A stretch of 48,972 bases of DNA. Source: UBA10161 sp964581105 (GTDB taxonomy: Archaea > Micrarchaeota > Micrarchaeia > Anstonellales > Anstonellaceae). The stretch lies in NCBI GenBank assembly GCA_964581105.1, contig CAZOMB010000008.1:1-48972 (forward strand), in the 5' to 3' direction. A program made the translations under genes and the position numbers. Under the pieces are notes generated by a model. The model made no database searches and was not told the DNA's origin. It worked only from the letters and a program-made list of their open reading frames with translations. Below, piece after piece: positions 40,838 through 48,972 of the stretch. Every line of letters starts with the position of its first letter. Position 1 is the first letter of the stretch.

Positions 40838-42133
40838 ATGGTGAATAGAAAAATAATCTTGGTTGCGCTGCTTTTCGCGCTTTTCCTTAGCTTTGGCTGC
40901 ACTGCCCCGCAGGGAAGGAATGTTATGATATGGGGGTGGGACAGCCTTGTTGGCCTTACCCTTGCAATTGTTGTTCTTCTGCTTTCCCTTGGCTATATGG
41001 CAGCTGCATTTCTTGGAGACGAAAAGCTCAAAGTATGGGTAAAGCATGAGGTCGGCCAAGTTTTCCTCTCTGCAATAATAATTATTTTCACATTCGCGCT
41101 TGTCGGCTCCATGGACTATTGGCTCAAGGCAGTGAGCCTTGCAGGGGAGCCGGGATGGCAAAGCTATGTGAACATGGGAGTCTGCTGCAACCAGCAAACA
41201 GGCTGCATAGGGGGGGCTGCAGAAAACAGGGGAAGGGCATGCCATATTGAGATTGCAAGCGATTATTTGCAGATTTTGTATGAAAGCGCAAGGATGAGCT
41301 CCTTGTCTTTCCTTGACAGCTACTCTACATATGCGCTTTTGGGGCATATTTCAACAGAGGTAACGCTGACTGCCCTTGTAAGCCTTGCCCAATACACCTG
41401 CCGCCCATTTGCAGGGCTTGTAATGTCTGCAGAGTATTATTCACTTTTATTTGACCTTGCAGCAAAAACTATGATGCTTGTACGGGCCCAGCAGATTTTC
41501 ATTGACTTTATGTGGTTCCCGCTTTTCCCTGTTCTGATATCCATGGGCCTGATACTGCGCGTGCTTTACTTCACAAGGAAACTTGGGGGGCTTTTGATAG
41601 CCCTTTCCCTTTCAATGTACATTGTCTTTCCAATGTTTTACGTCCTTTCAAATGCAATACTTTGGGGTTTTATGGGCGGATGGACAACCTCATGGATACC
41701 TTTTGGCAATACCTTTGACTCTCAGCAAGGGGCAGACCCAATGCAACAAAACCAAGACCTGGGAGTGCATGCAAAATACGTATTTGACCCTGGGAAAATT
41801 GCAGATGTCAATCCTTGCGACTCTTCAACAGACCAGGAAAAGCTTGAGATGAAAGGCCTGATAAGCGATTTCAAGTCTGAATGGACTGCTATTAAGCACA
41901 CTACCTGGCTTGAGGACATTGTCGATTTCATGGAAGGAGGAGTAGGCACTGTTGCTCTAGGCGAGTCAAGTGCTTTTGGAGTACGCGGCCCGATAGGTAC
42001 TCTGGCAACAATTATGGTATTCACAATCTTTACCCCGTTCCTTGCGCTTATGACCTCTCTTGCGAGCTTTAAGGTCCTCTCGCCATTGCTTGGAGGAGAC
42101 GTTGAAATATCATTCCTGTCAAAGCTGATATGA
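40838..42133 (+). CDS. Polytopic membrane protein, paralogue 3 of 6, with lipobox-type signal
   Basis: 431 residues. The N-terminus MVNRKIILVALLFALFLSFGC is a signal with a lipobox-like end (C21), so the mature protein may be lipid-anchored outside before its first helix. Family features follow: GYMAAAFLGDEKLKVWVKHE and VGQVFLSAIIIIF, four Cys in an outside segment (116, 117, 123, 135), the central MGLILRVLYFTRKLGGLLIA (RVLYFTR at 241-247) with a helix ending YIVFP, and the tail LLGGDVEISFLSKLI. It starts 2 nt after paralogue 2 and its stop overlaps paralogue 4 by 4 nt (ATGA), so production is coupled. Confidence 0.72.
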   Translation: MVNRKIILVALLFALFLSFGCTAPQGRNVMIWGWDSLVGLTLAIVVLLLSLGYMAAAFLGDEKLKVWVKHEVGQVFLSAIIIIFTFALVGSMDYWLKAVSLAGEPGWQSYVNMGVCCNQQTGCIGGAAENRGRACHIEIASDYLQILYESARMSSLSFLDSYSTYALLGHISTEVTLTALVSLAQYTCRPFAGLVMSAEYYSLLFDLAAKTMMLVRAQQIFIDFMWFPLFPVLISMGLILRVLYFTRKLGGLLIALSLSMYIVFPMFYVLSNAILWGFMGGWTTSWIPFGNTFDSQQGADPMQQNQDLGVHAKYVFDPGKIADVNPCDSSTDQEKLEMKGLISDFKSEWTAIKHTTWLEDIVDFMEGGVGTVALGESSAFGVRGPIGTLATIMVFTIFTPFLALMTSLASFKVLSPLLGGDVEISFLSKLI

Positions 42134-43467
42134 TGGAAATAAGCAAAAAAACAGCAATTCTGGCACTTGCGCTTTGCTTTGCAGCAATGCCTGGCCTTGC
42201 ACAGGCAGGGCTTGTTGATAATGTGTTTGGCAAGCCTCAGATTATTGAATGCAATGCAGGTGCAAGCAGCCTTGACTGGGTGGGGCTTACGTACCTTGCT
42301 CTCCTCATAGGAATAATAATCGTCTCTATTGGGAGAATGTTGCAAGGCCTTTTTGACAGCCCAAAGTACAATGAATTCATCAAAAATACCCTTTGGTCCC
42401 TTGTGCAATCTGCTGCAATACTGTCTGTTTTCTCGCTTGCCCTTGTTGGGCTGCAGAATTTCGGGATTGAAAACATCGATACTGCAAGAACCTATGCAAC
42501 AATCACAAGGAATACCATATCGTTTGACTTTGTTGTCATGGTCGGGGCAAGCGCAATGATGGGCTTTGTCACAAACATCAACCCCCAGTTCAAGATTCCT
42601 GGAACAGAATACTTTGGGATTTCATTCCAGATAGGCCCTATGTTCAAGCCTCTTATTGACTCAATGGGCCAGGTCATGCAGCTAATGACAACTGCGCTTG
42701 GCTTATGGAATGCCCAGCTTTACCTTCTTTGCTTTATCAAGGACTCAATGCTTGCCCTGTTTCTTCCTGCAGGGCTTTTTCTCAGGGCACTTGGCATAAA
42801 AGGAGGGGGAAATGTATTGATAGGCATTGCAGCTGCAATGTATTTCATCTATCCTTTCCTTATGGTGCAGGCAGGTGAAATAGTAACCAACCACATTGCA
42901 ACTGACATTGCAAGGATGAATGCGCCCCATGTTTGGGGAACATGCACAGACAAGCCAATATGCTGCCTTATACCGACAGATGCTATGCCAGCAAGCATTG
43001 GCGAGGCTTTTGTCCCAAACGGAAAGAACTGGGAAAATGACTTAAGATATAGGGTAAGCCAGGAAAAAGTGCTAAAAGCCCCTTTCTTCATAAGCCTGGG
43101 GACAAGCACCCCGGTCGGGGTTGCAAATACCTGCATGTATAACACAGTTCTTGCAAGCGCTTACAAGACTGTTTTTGTTGATCTTATAGGCAGCCTCTCG
43201 ATCTGGGACACTGTTGTCAGGGGAGGAGGGATTATCTCCATTGTGCTTATTTTCCTGCTGCTTAACCTGAGCTGGGTCTTTGCAATCATGATAATACCAA
43301 TAACAGTGTTTGTTATGAACTCAATAACTGAGATGGTCTATTTTGTCTTTATAGTAACGATAATACTCCCATTGTTTGTCATTTTCATAACTCTCACCTT
43401 TGCAAGGGAAATTTCCAAAGTGCTTGGAACTGAAATAGACTTAAGCTCGCTTGAAAAGTTGATTTAA
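42130..43467 (+). CDS. Polytopic membrane protein, paralogue 4 of 6, with cleavable signal
   Basis: 445 residues. MMEISKKTAILALALCFAAM and the following PGLAQA form a typical signal peptide with an AQA-type cleavage site. The family pattern follows: RMLQGLFDSPKYNEFIKNTL and WSLVQSAAILSVF, then the central FLPAGLFLRALGIKGGGNVL near 211-230, which has a Gly-rich variant in place of the TR of the others. A helix ending YFIYP and the tail LGTEIDLSSLEKLI close the pattern. Its outside loop contains a CT..CC pair (WGTCTDKPICC) plus NTC. Two overlapping ATGs (42130, 42133) are possible starts; the first overlaps the previous stop. Confidence 0.72.
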   Translation: MMEISKKTAILALALCFAAMPGLAQAGLVDNVFGKPQIIECNAGASSLDWVGLTYLALLIGIIIVSIGRMLQGLFDSPKYNEFIKNTLWSLVQSAAILSVFSLALVGLQNFGIENIDTARTYATITRNTISFDFVVMVGASAMMGFVTNINPQFKIPGTEYFGISFQIGPMFKPLIDSMGQVMQLMTTALGLWNAQLYLLCFIKDSMLALFLPAGLFLRALGIKGGGNVLIGIAAAMYFIYPFLMVQAGEIVTNHIATDIARMNAPHVWGTCTDKPICCLIPTDAMPASIGEAFVPNGKNWENDLRYRVSQEKVLKAPFFISLGTSTPVGVANTCMYNTVLASAYKTVFVDLIGSLSIWDTVVRGGGIISIVLIFLLLNLSWVFAIMIIPITVFVMNSITEMVYFVFIVTIILPLFVIFITLTFAREISKVLGTEIDLSSLEKLI

Positions 43468-43468
43468 T

Positions 43469-44530
43469 ATGATGCCAATATCAGACATGATATGCAAGCC
43501 GATTCTCGAAGGCTCGCCAGATGCCTATCCAAATGCATTTGGCATACTTGGGGCAGGATGGCTTGAGCTTTCCTTGCTTGCCCTCCTCACTTCCCTCCTT
43601 ATACTCACACTTGTGCACATATTTTCAAATTTCCTGAGGAACCCGCAGCTCACTACTTGGACAAAATTCGAGCTTTTCCAGGTCCTTGCAACAGCAGGAA
43701 TAATCCTTTTCACTGGAACCATTATTTTCGGCATGTGCTCTTTTGACATGGGATTTGTCGACCCTGCACGCTATAATGGCATGAATATGTATGACATAAT
43801 AGATGAGTATTTTGCCCGCCTTGAATTGGCAGCATTCTATCTTTTTACCATCATGGCCAGGGTTGTGAAAATACTTGCATTCATGAGCAAGATTGTCATG
43901 TACAGCAACCCCCTTGGCGTTGGCTCTGTCGAAAGCCCGCTCGAGTCCTTGGGGCAGATAAACTCTGTAATATTCTACCTTTTGAGCGGATTTGTCATTT
44001 CATTTATGCTTATCCAGCTTCAGATGAGGATGCTTGAGTATTTTGCCCTTGCTGCCTTGCATTATCTTTATCCGTTCGGGATATTTTTCCGAGCATTTGA
44101 GCCAACCCGCTCTTTTGGAGGCACCTTAATAGCGATTTCCATATCGCTTTTCCTGTTTTACCCAATGATACTTGTCCTAAATGACCATATCATAACAGGG
44201 CAGGTTGAAAGGGCAATGGGGGCAAGCGGAGGCATGGAGGATGAGCTTGAGATAGCTGAAAAAAGCCTTGACCCTGCAGACCCAAAAGTGCCTGATGAAA
44301 ACAGGATTGCACAGGAAAAAGGAGACCTTGCCAACAGGGCGGAATTCAATTCATTCATAGAGGGGATTTCAGGCGGCTTTTTATTTTTCATGCGCCCCCT
44401 CATGCTTTATGTCATTGCCGCGGTTGTCCTGCCAATAATAAATTTCATTGTCCTTGTAGAAATCACAAAAGCACTGAGCAAGCTTTTGGGAGAGGAGATT
44501 GACGTTTCAAACCTTACGAGGCTGATATGA
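43469..44530 (+). CDS. Polytopic membrane protein, paralogue 5 of 6
   Basis: 353 residues with no separate signal peptide; the N-terminal 25 residues are probably outside. Family pattern: IFSNFLRNPQLTTWTKFELF and QVLATAGIILFTG, a central YPFGIFFRAFEPTRSFGGTL (RAFEPTR near 208-214) with a long helix ending FYPMILVL, an acidic 70-residue loop (GGMEDELEIAEKSLDPADPK), and the tail LLGEEIDVSNLTRLI, which is clearly related to that of paralogue 4. It starts 1 nt after paralogue 4 (a second ATG is 3 nt on). The acidic loop where paralogue 1 has its knottin shows that this loop is the variable, member-specific part. Confidence 0.72.
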   Translation: MMPISDMICKPILEGSPDAYPNAFGILGAGWLELSLLALLTSLLILTLVHIFSNFLRNPQLTTWTKFELFQVLATAGIILFTGTIIFGMCSFDMGFVDPARYNGMNMYDIIDEYFARLELAAFYLFTIMARVVKILAFMSKIVMYSNPLGVGSVESPLESLGQINSVIFYLLSGFVISFMLIQLQMRMLEYFALAALHYLYPFGIFFRAFEPTRSFGGTLIAISISLFLFYPMILVLNDHIITGQVERAMGASGGMEDELEIAEKSLDPADPKVPDENRIAQEKGDLANRAEFNSFIEGISGGFLFFMRPLMLYVIAAVVLPIINFIVLVEITKALSKLLGEEIDVSNLTRLI

Positions 44531-45514
44531 ATGCCATTTTCATGGGAAGTGATTGCAACCCTGGTCGCCCTGATGACCCTATTCATAGTAGTACTGATGC
44601 AAATGATTTCAAGGGGATTTGGGCTGCAGAACCTTGGCATGTGGGTAAAGGCAGAATATTTGCAGGTGGGTGTAAGCTTTCTCATAATTTTCTTTGCCCT
44701 TGCAATGCAGACTGCGGGAAACAGAGTTGCAAGCGAGGTCACTGTTTCAGTTACTGCCGCATCAGGCAACATACAACTCAATGAAGCGACAGTGGGAAAC
44801 CTTGGCAACCCTCTGAAAATCGCAAAAGCTTATCTTGAAACAGTAGTTTCTTGCGAGAGGCATATCTACTTTGTCACTTACACGAAGAACTTTTTCACTG
44901 AATTTTTCAGCAACATGAAAATTGACATCCTTGGCTCTGAAGCCATAGGGGGAAACTTTGTTTTTTCAGGCCCTGTGAGCCTTTACCACTATATAAACAA
45001 CAATATAATTTACCTTGTTCTTTTCCATTATATACAGTACAATGTGCTGCAGTTTGCCCAGTATACCATGCTGCCAATATTTTTGCCAATAGGCCTTATT
45101 TTAAGGGCATTTCCTGTCACAAGAGGCGCAGGCGGCCTTGTTGTTGCATTTGCCCTCGGGTTTGCATTTGTTTTCCCAATAAGCTATGTGCTGATAGTTG
45201 CAATGATGCCAAATGTTTCTGCATTTTGCGGCCAGATCAGCGTAATGGCCCAATCTCCTGAAATCAATGATTATGAAGCTTGCCTTGGAAACCGCGGCGA
45301 GCAGATGGAGCAATACTACAAGCTCAAGAGCCACGCTGGCGATGATGCATCATTTATTGGCTGGATTCAAAGCTCTATTGGCATGTTTTTCCTTCAGGCT
45401 ATTTTCTACCCATTGGTTGCGCTCATAGTGACTTTTACATTCATACGGCAGACTGGCTCATTGTTCGGCTCAGACCTTGCAGAAATAGGCAGAGGGCTTA
45501 TCAAGATAATATAG
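44531..45514 (+). CDS. Polytopic membrane protein, paralogue 6 of 6
   Basis: 327 residues. The first helix (VIATLVALMTLFIVVLMQMI) is followed by LGMWVKAEYLQVGVSFLIIF, the best match to the WxKxExxQV motif. A longer outside stretch with paired aromatic residues follows (65-160). The central FLPIGLILRAFPVTRGAGGL (RAFPVTR at 192-198) leads to a helix ending FAFVFP, a loop with two Cys (FCGQ...ACLG) and the tail FGSDLAEIGRGLIKII. ATG 44531 directly follows the stop of paralogue 5. It is the last gene of the operon; secF begins 50 nt later behind its own promoter. Confidence 0.72.
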   Translation: MPFSWEVIATLVALMTLFIVVLMQMISRGFGLQNLGMWVKAEYLQVGVSFLIIFFALAMQTAGNRVASEVTVSVTAASGNIQLNEATVGNLGNPLKIAKAYLETVVSCERHIYFVTYTKNFFTEFFSNMKIDILGSEAIGGNFVFSGPVSLYHYINNNIIYLVLFHYIQYNVLQFAQYTMLPIFLPIGLILRAFPVTRGAGGLVVAFALGFAFVFPISYVLIVAMMPNVSAFCGQISVMAQSPEINDYEACLGNRGEQMEQYYKLKSHAGDDASFIGWIQSSIGMFFLQAIFYPLVALIVTFTFIRQTGSLFGSDLAEIGRGLIKII

Positions 45515-45526
45515 GGAAATGAATTA

Positions 45527-45538
45527 GCTTTAAAAACT
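45527..45538 (+). promoter_or_regulatory. TATA-like box of secF-secD
   Basis: GCTTTAAAAACT is centred about 32 nt before GTG 45565. The short leader means either leaderless GTG or a 25-30 nt leader to ATG 45589. Confidence 0.4.
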
Positions 45539-45564
45539 ATTCAGCACTAGACTAGCCATCTCTT

Positions 45565-46734
45565 GTGGGAGAATATAGGTTTGCTTTTATGGAAATGCCA
45601 AACCCTTATCAGGGAAATTACAAGCTGCTGATAGCAATTCCGCTTTTGCTAGTCCTAGTCTCGCTTTTTTTCATACCCCAGATAAAAAAAGGAGTTGATT
45701 TTCGGGGAGGCACCCTGATAACAATGCAGGCACAAGCAGGGGTTGATGAAGCTGTCTTAAGAGAAGCGCTTGAGCAAAAAGGATTTTCTGTCTCCTCTGT
45801 TAAATCATTGCCAAACCCTGCTGGCTTTGAGATTGAGGTTGAAATAGAAAGGGAGGAATACCTGACAAGGGCTGAAGAACTGAAAAGCTCGTTTTTCTCA
45901 AAAATAGACGAAGTCTCAAGGCTTGAGTCTGATGTCACTGTCACAGGAAGTGCAGAGGCAATTGAAAAGTATTCTGCTGCAAGACAGGAAATTGACTCAA
46001 TTGCAAATGAGCTTTTTGAGATTGCAGGCACAGGTGAGGCTGCTGCCTCTTATAAGAACAGCAATGACATGAAAAATGCTGTTGGCATCGCTTATAGGCA
46101 TATACTTGACAGCTATTCAGAAGAGCTGGATAAGACATTGTCAGGGCTTGTTGATTACAGCAGCGCATCATTCAATGAGGTTTCATCTTCTCTTTCTGCC
46201 AAATTCCTTGACAAGGCATTGACAGTTGTCATTTATTCTGTTGTTCTTGTCAGCATTGTTGTTTTCCTTATTTTCAGGACGCTTATACCCAGCCTTGCAG
46301 TTCTCATTGGAGCTGCATGCGATGTTTTGATTGCGCTTGGTTTCATGGGCCTTGTTGGAATTCCCCTGACTTTGGCGTCATTTGCAGCCCTTCTTATACT
46401 GGTCGGCTTTTCGCTTGACACGGACGTATTGCTTACAATGAGGGTCATAAAAAGAAAAGAGGGAACGCCAAGGCAAAGGGCTTATGAGACAATGAAAACA
46501 GGGATGACAATGAGTGTGTCATTGCTTCTTGCCTTTGTCTGCCTGTTTATACTTGCTTCAGTAACCCACATCAATACCTATTATGAGATTTCAACAGTTG
46601 CAATTGCAGGCCTTGTAGGGGATTTGATTGCAACCTGGCTTTTGAATGCCATAATAATTCTTGCATACCTTGAGTCAGGAGGCTCAACAGGGGAGGAGAA
46701 AAAGCCATTTTTATCGTCAATGTTTTCAGGGTAG
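45565..46734 (+). CDS. secF: Protein-export membrane protein SecF
   Basis: RND-fold accessory subunit of the Sec translocon that, with SecD, helps pull exported proteins across the membrane using ion flow. 389 residues with six membrane helices: one N-terminal (KLLIAIPLLLVLVSLFF), then the signature GVDFRGGTLI at 43-52, a large outside domain of about 170 residues (longer and more helical than bacterial SecF), and five C-terminal helices including IGAACDVLIALGFMGL and LLILVGFSLDTDVLLTMR. GTG 45565 is used; ATG 45589 (MEMPNPYQGNYK) is a good alternative. secD follows after 4 nt. The secF-secD order is the usual archaeal one. Position next to the exported cluster may or may not be functional. 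Confidence 0.93.
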   Translation: MGEYRFAFMEMPNPYQGNYKLLIAIPLLLVLVSLFFIPQIKKGVDFRGGTLITMQAQAGVDEAVLREALEQKGFSVSSVKSLPNPAGFEIEVEIEREEYLTRAEELKSSFFSKIDEVSRLESDVTVTGSAEAIEKYSAARQEIDSIANELFEIAGTGEAAASYKNSNDMKNAVGIAYRHILDSYSEELDKTLSGLVDYSSASFNEVSSSLSAKFLDKALTVVIYSVVLVSIVVFLIFRTLIPSLAVLIGAACDVLIALGFMGLVGIPLTLASFAALLILVGFSLDTDVLLTMRVIKRKEGTPRQRAYETMKTGMTMSVSLLLAFVCLFILASVTHINTYYEISTVAIAGLVGDLIATWLLNAIIILAYLESGGSTGEEKKPFLSSMFSG

Positions 46735-46738
46735 TTTT

Positions 46739-48439
46739 ATGGGATTAAAGGATGAACTTATACAAGGCGCAAAAAGCCGCCAAGTAATGGCAATATTTGC
46801 ATTCATGCTTATTGCGTGCGCTGCAATGTTCATTGACAAGGCAAATGGCGTGCCAATTTACATAGTTTCCCTTTTGGTAATTGCAATTGCAGTCACTTTC
46901 ATAAAAAAGGACAATATACGTGTTGCAGGGCTTATTGCAATTGTGCTGCTTTCGCTTTTCTCAATCTTTTCAAATGGGGTCAACTTTGGCATAGACTTTT
47001 CAGGGGGTGTGAGACTGCCTGTGCTTCTTGAGCAGGCAGTTGACCCAACAACAATGGAGGAAATGGTCAACACAATAAAGACCAGGGCAGCATCATTTGG
47101 GCTTACCGAGGTAAAAGTAAGGCCTGTTGGAGACTCTGAAATTTATGTCGAGCTTCCGCAAAGCAGCCCGCAGCTTGTGAAAGATGTTGAGAATTTGCTC
47201 TCAAAGCAAGGGGTTTACCAGGGAATTGTTGATGGGAAGGTTGCTGTAAAAGGGGATGAGATTTATACTGGCACAATAGTCAGGATTCCCTCGCAATACC
47301 TGCAAGGAGCTGACTGGGGGGTTGGCTTTACTGTTACCCAGGCAGGCGCGCAAAGGTTTGCAGAAGTTGCAAGCGGAAAGGCCAATTACCCGCTTTACAT
47401 GTTTTTGGACAGGCCAACCAATGCAATTATTGTAATAAGCGAAACTGAACTTATGCAAGATGCGCAAGACCAGATTGTGCCTTTGTCAAAAGCAAGGGCA
47501 TTTGAACTTGCTGAAGCTTCCCTGTTCCTTGAAGGGGACAATATCTCCATTTACCTTGAGGAAGAGCTGGGGGAGAACTTCACAATAAAGCCAAAAGACA
47601 ACAAAACAATTGCAATTGTAAAGCAAGGAAGTGAATTAATAGGCCGGCTTAAGGAAGCAGGATTTGCTGTGCATGAAAAAAGTGCAGAGGAAATGGCACC
47701 AAACTACATAATTTCGCCAGACCTTGAAAGCACTGACAGCGTAAATGTCTGGAAAGCTGTGGGGCTTTTGTCTGCCCCAAGGCTTGTTCCTTCAGTAACA
47801 GAGGGCATACCCAATTTCTCATATACAATAAGCGGCCCAGCGCAAGGCTCATCACAGCAGGAAAAAGCACTGGATGCCGCAAAAAAGGAAAGAGAGCTTG
47901 AGTCCTTGCTAAAAGGAGGGGCCCTTCCTGTACAGATTACGCTTGGCTCAAAAACAATTGTGCCAGCACCCCTTGGCGAGGAATTTTTGAGGCTCAGCCT
48001 TATTGGCATTGTTTTTGCGCTTGTTGCAGTCTCACTGATGGTTGCCATCCGCTACAGGCAGATGAAAATAGTGCTTCCAATGATTTTCATAAGTTTTGCA
48101 GAGCTTGCAATCCTTCTTGCTGTACTGGGGGCGTTTACAATTGACTTGGCTGCAATGGCAGGAATATTGGCAGCAATAGGAGTAGGTGTTGATGCGCAGA
48201 TTGTTGTGACAGACGAGCTACTCAAAAAAGAGGAAGAGGCAAGAAAAAGGCTTGAAAAGGCATTTGGAATAATCACAACTGCTGTGATGGTTGCAGTTGT
48301 TGCAATGCTTCCCCTTCTTTTGGTATCTGGCCTTGTTGAAATAATCGGTTTTGCAACTGCAACAATACTTGGCGCGCTTTTGGGCTTGTTCATCTCAAGG
48401 CCTGCTTACGGCGCAATTGCTGAGAGGCTCTTTGGATAG
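46739..48439 (+). CDS. secD: Protein-export membrane protein SecD
   Basis: Partner of SecF in the Sec accessory complex. 566 residues with an N-terminal pair or trio of hydrophobic segments (QVMAIFAFMLIACAAMFI, YIVSLLVIAIAVTFI, VAGLIAIVLLSLFSIF), then the D1 motif IDFSGGVRLPVLL (85-97) and a large outside P1-type domain. The five C-terminal helices include ALVAVSLMVAIRYRQMKIVL, MAGILAAIGVGVDAQIVVTD and a final Gly-rich helix. The additional helices before D1 are an archaeal trait. ATG 46739 is chosen, 4 nt after the secF stop; an upstream in-frame extension overlaps secF and is rejected. The next gene is convergent, with its stop directly adjacent. Confidence 0.93.
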   Translation: MGLKDELIQGAKSRQVMAIFAFMLIACAAMFIDKANGVPIYIVSLLVIAIAVTFIKKDNIRVAGLIAIVLLSLFSIFSNGVNFGIDFSGGVRLPVLLEQAVDPTTMEEMVNTIKTRAASFGLTEVKVRPVGDSEIYVELPQSSPQLVKDVENLLSKQGVYQGIVDGKVAVKGDEIYTGTIVRIPSQYLQGADWGVGFTVTQAGAQRFAEVASGKANYPLYMFLDRPTNAIIVISETELMQDAQDQIVPLSKARAFELAEASLFLEGDNISIYLEEELGENFTIKPKDNKTIAIVKQGSELIGRLKEAGFAVHEKSAEEMAPNYIISPDLESTDSVNVWKAVGLLSAPRLVPSVTEGIPNFSYTISGPAQGSSQQEKALDAAKKERELESLLKGGALPVQITLGSKTIVPAPLGEEFLRLSLIGIVFALVAVSLMVAIRYRQMKIVLPMIFISFAELAILLAVLGAFTIDLAAMAGILAAIGVGVDAQIVVTDELLKKEEEARKRLEKAFGIITTAVMVAVVAMLPLLLVSGLVEIIGFATATILGALLGLFISRPAYGAIAERLFG

Positions 48440-48972
48440 TTATCTCTTTTTCCCTTTCTTCCCAAATATAGAGAGGTAAAGTGAATTTAGGATTGGCAAA
48501 ATGTAAAATGGAAGTACTATTCCGATTATCACTCCTGTGATTATCCGCAGGAAGTTTGTGCTCTCATAAAAGCCAATAATCTGCAGGCCGCCGTCTATTC
48601 CTACTGGCACTGCAGCTGCAACCAATATCCATTTGTTTGGCCAGTCATCATAATCCATTTTCCATACAAAAGGCAGTATTAGAAGCCCGGCAAGCATTGC
48701 CAGGTAAATTGCCATGTCGCGTGAGCATACTGGGAATTTGTAGCCTGTTTTCTCCTCATACTCAACTGTATTTGCCCTTGAGCCTGAGAATTCGCTTGTT
48801 TTGTGGCAGTCTGATATTGACAGGGTCGCTTGTTCATCTTCAAACAGGCACAATGACCGGCTTGTCAGCTGGTGGCATGTAGGCGCAAATACTGCATAAA
48901 GCGAATCTGAGACTGGGTCTTGCTGCATTGCCAAATAAGGAGTAAATAGAATAAGCCCATTGAAAACCAGCA
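48440..48972 (-). CDS. DUF2085 membrane protein, 5' end beyond the window
   Basis: Visible part about 177 residues. The frame stays open to the right edge, reading LVFNGLILFTPYLA (a membrane helix), so the start is outside. Hallmarks of DUF2085 follow: FAPTCHQLTSRSLC, the CSRDMAIYLAMLAGLL helix, VGIDGGLQIIGFYESTNFLR and RIITGVIIGIVLPFY, plus a basic end GKKGKKR. The family function is unknown. The Cys/His pattern (CHQ...CSR) suggests metal binding at the membrane face. Between CHQ and CSR it has an insertion of about 40 residues with an extra Cys (SISDCHKTSEF) relative to my memory of typical members. Confidence 0.78.
   Translation of the reverse strand, partial: LVFNGLILFTPYLAMQQDPVSDSLYAVFAPTCHQLTSRSLCLFEDEQATLSISDCHKTSEFSGSRANTVEYEEKTGYKFPVCSRDMAIYLAMLAGLLILPFVWKMDYDDWPNKWILVAAAVPVGIDGGLQIIGFYESTNFLRIITGVIIGIVLPFYILPILNSLYLSIFGKKGKKR

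Noticed and set aside
1..48972. CRISPR array or cas genes
   Set aside because: No regularly spaced direct repeats of 24-40 nt and no Cas-like motifs were seen.

Overview
The window looks like a compact DPANN-type archaeal chromosome; a Diapherotrites/Micrarchaeota/Woesearchaeota-like lineage is my guess and is not proven. The archaeal signs are an MCM helicase, the eL15-Rpp30-Pop5 gene string, an archaeal-type RtcB ligase, secF preceding secD, TATA-like boxes about 25 nt before starts (several genes apparently leaderless) and GGTG/GGAGGTGA-type ribosome binding sites. Bacterial-type DNA gyrase, PdxS/PdxT and a B12-dependent ribonucleotide reductase are also present. No rRNA, complete tRNA, CRISPR array or intact insertion sequence was seen.

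Left part (1-20.3 kb): vitamin B6 synthesis (pdxS-pdxT) diverges from nrdJ. Then come a CNNM-type CBS membrane protein, a duplicated Cys-rich protein, a RelE-type toxin-antitoxin pair and gyrB-gyrA. Next are a probably foreign helical-repeat protein, a small acetyltransferase/DUF1405 operon, a slipin, a membrane protein with a structured leader, a TPR-like protein and mcm. Middle (20.3-29.7 kb): metG lies behind a strongly structured leader. It is followed by two uncharacterised proteins, rtcB, a coiled-coil protein, the rpl15e-rnp3-rnp2 operon with shortened eL15 and Rpp30, and speD.

Right part (29.6-45.5 kb): the most unusual region. A shared divergent promoter near 38450 drives, leftwards, a 2143-residue membrane-anchored protein followed by a Cys-rich lipoprotein with a lytic-transglycosylase-like domain. 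Rightwards it drives six tightly packed genes for diverged paralogous polytopic membrane proteins. All six share a TM-RxxxxTR-TM signature and mostly a similar C-terminal tail. The layout resembles the inner-membrane core of a type IV secretion or DNA-transfer machine (VirB6/TrbL/CedA-like), but no ATPase lies in the window. The protein export genes secF-secD follow directly, and a partial DUF2085 membrane protein runs off the right edge.

Functions for the 29.6-45.5 kb cluster are inference from topology, repeated motifs and gene order. The other named genes rest on recognisable family motifs.
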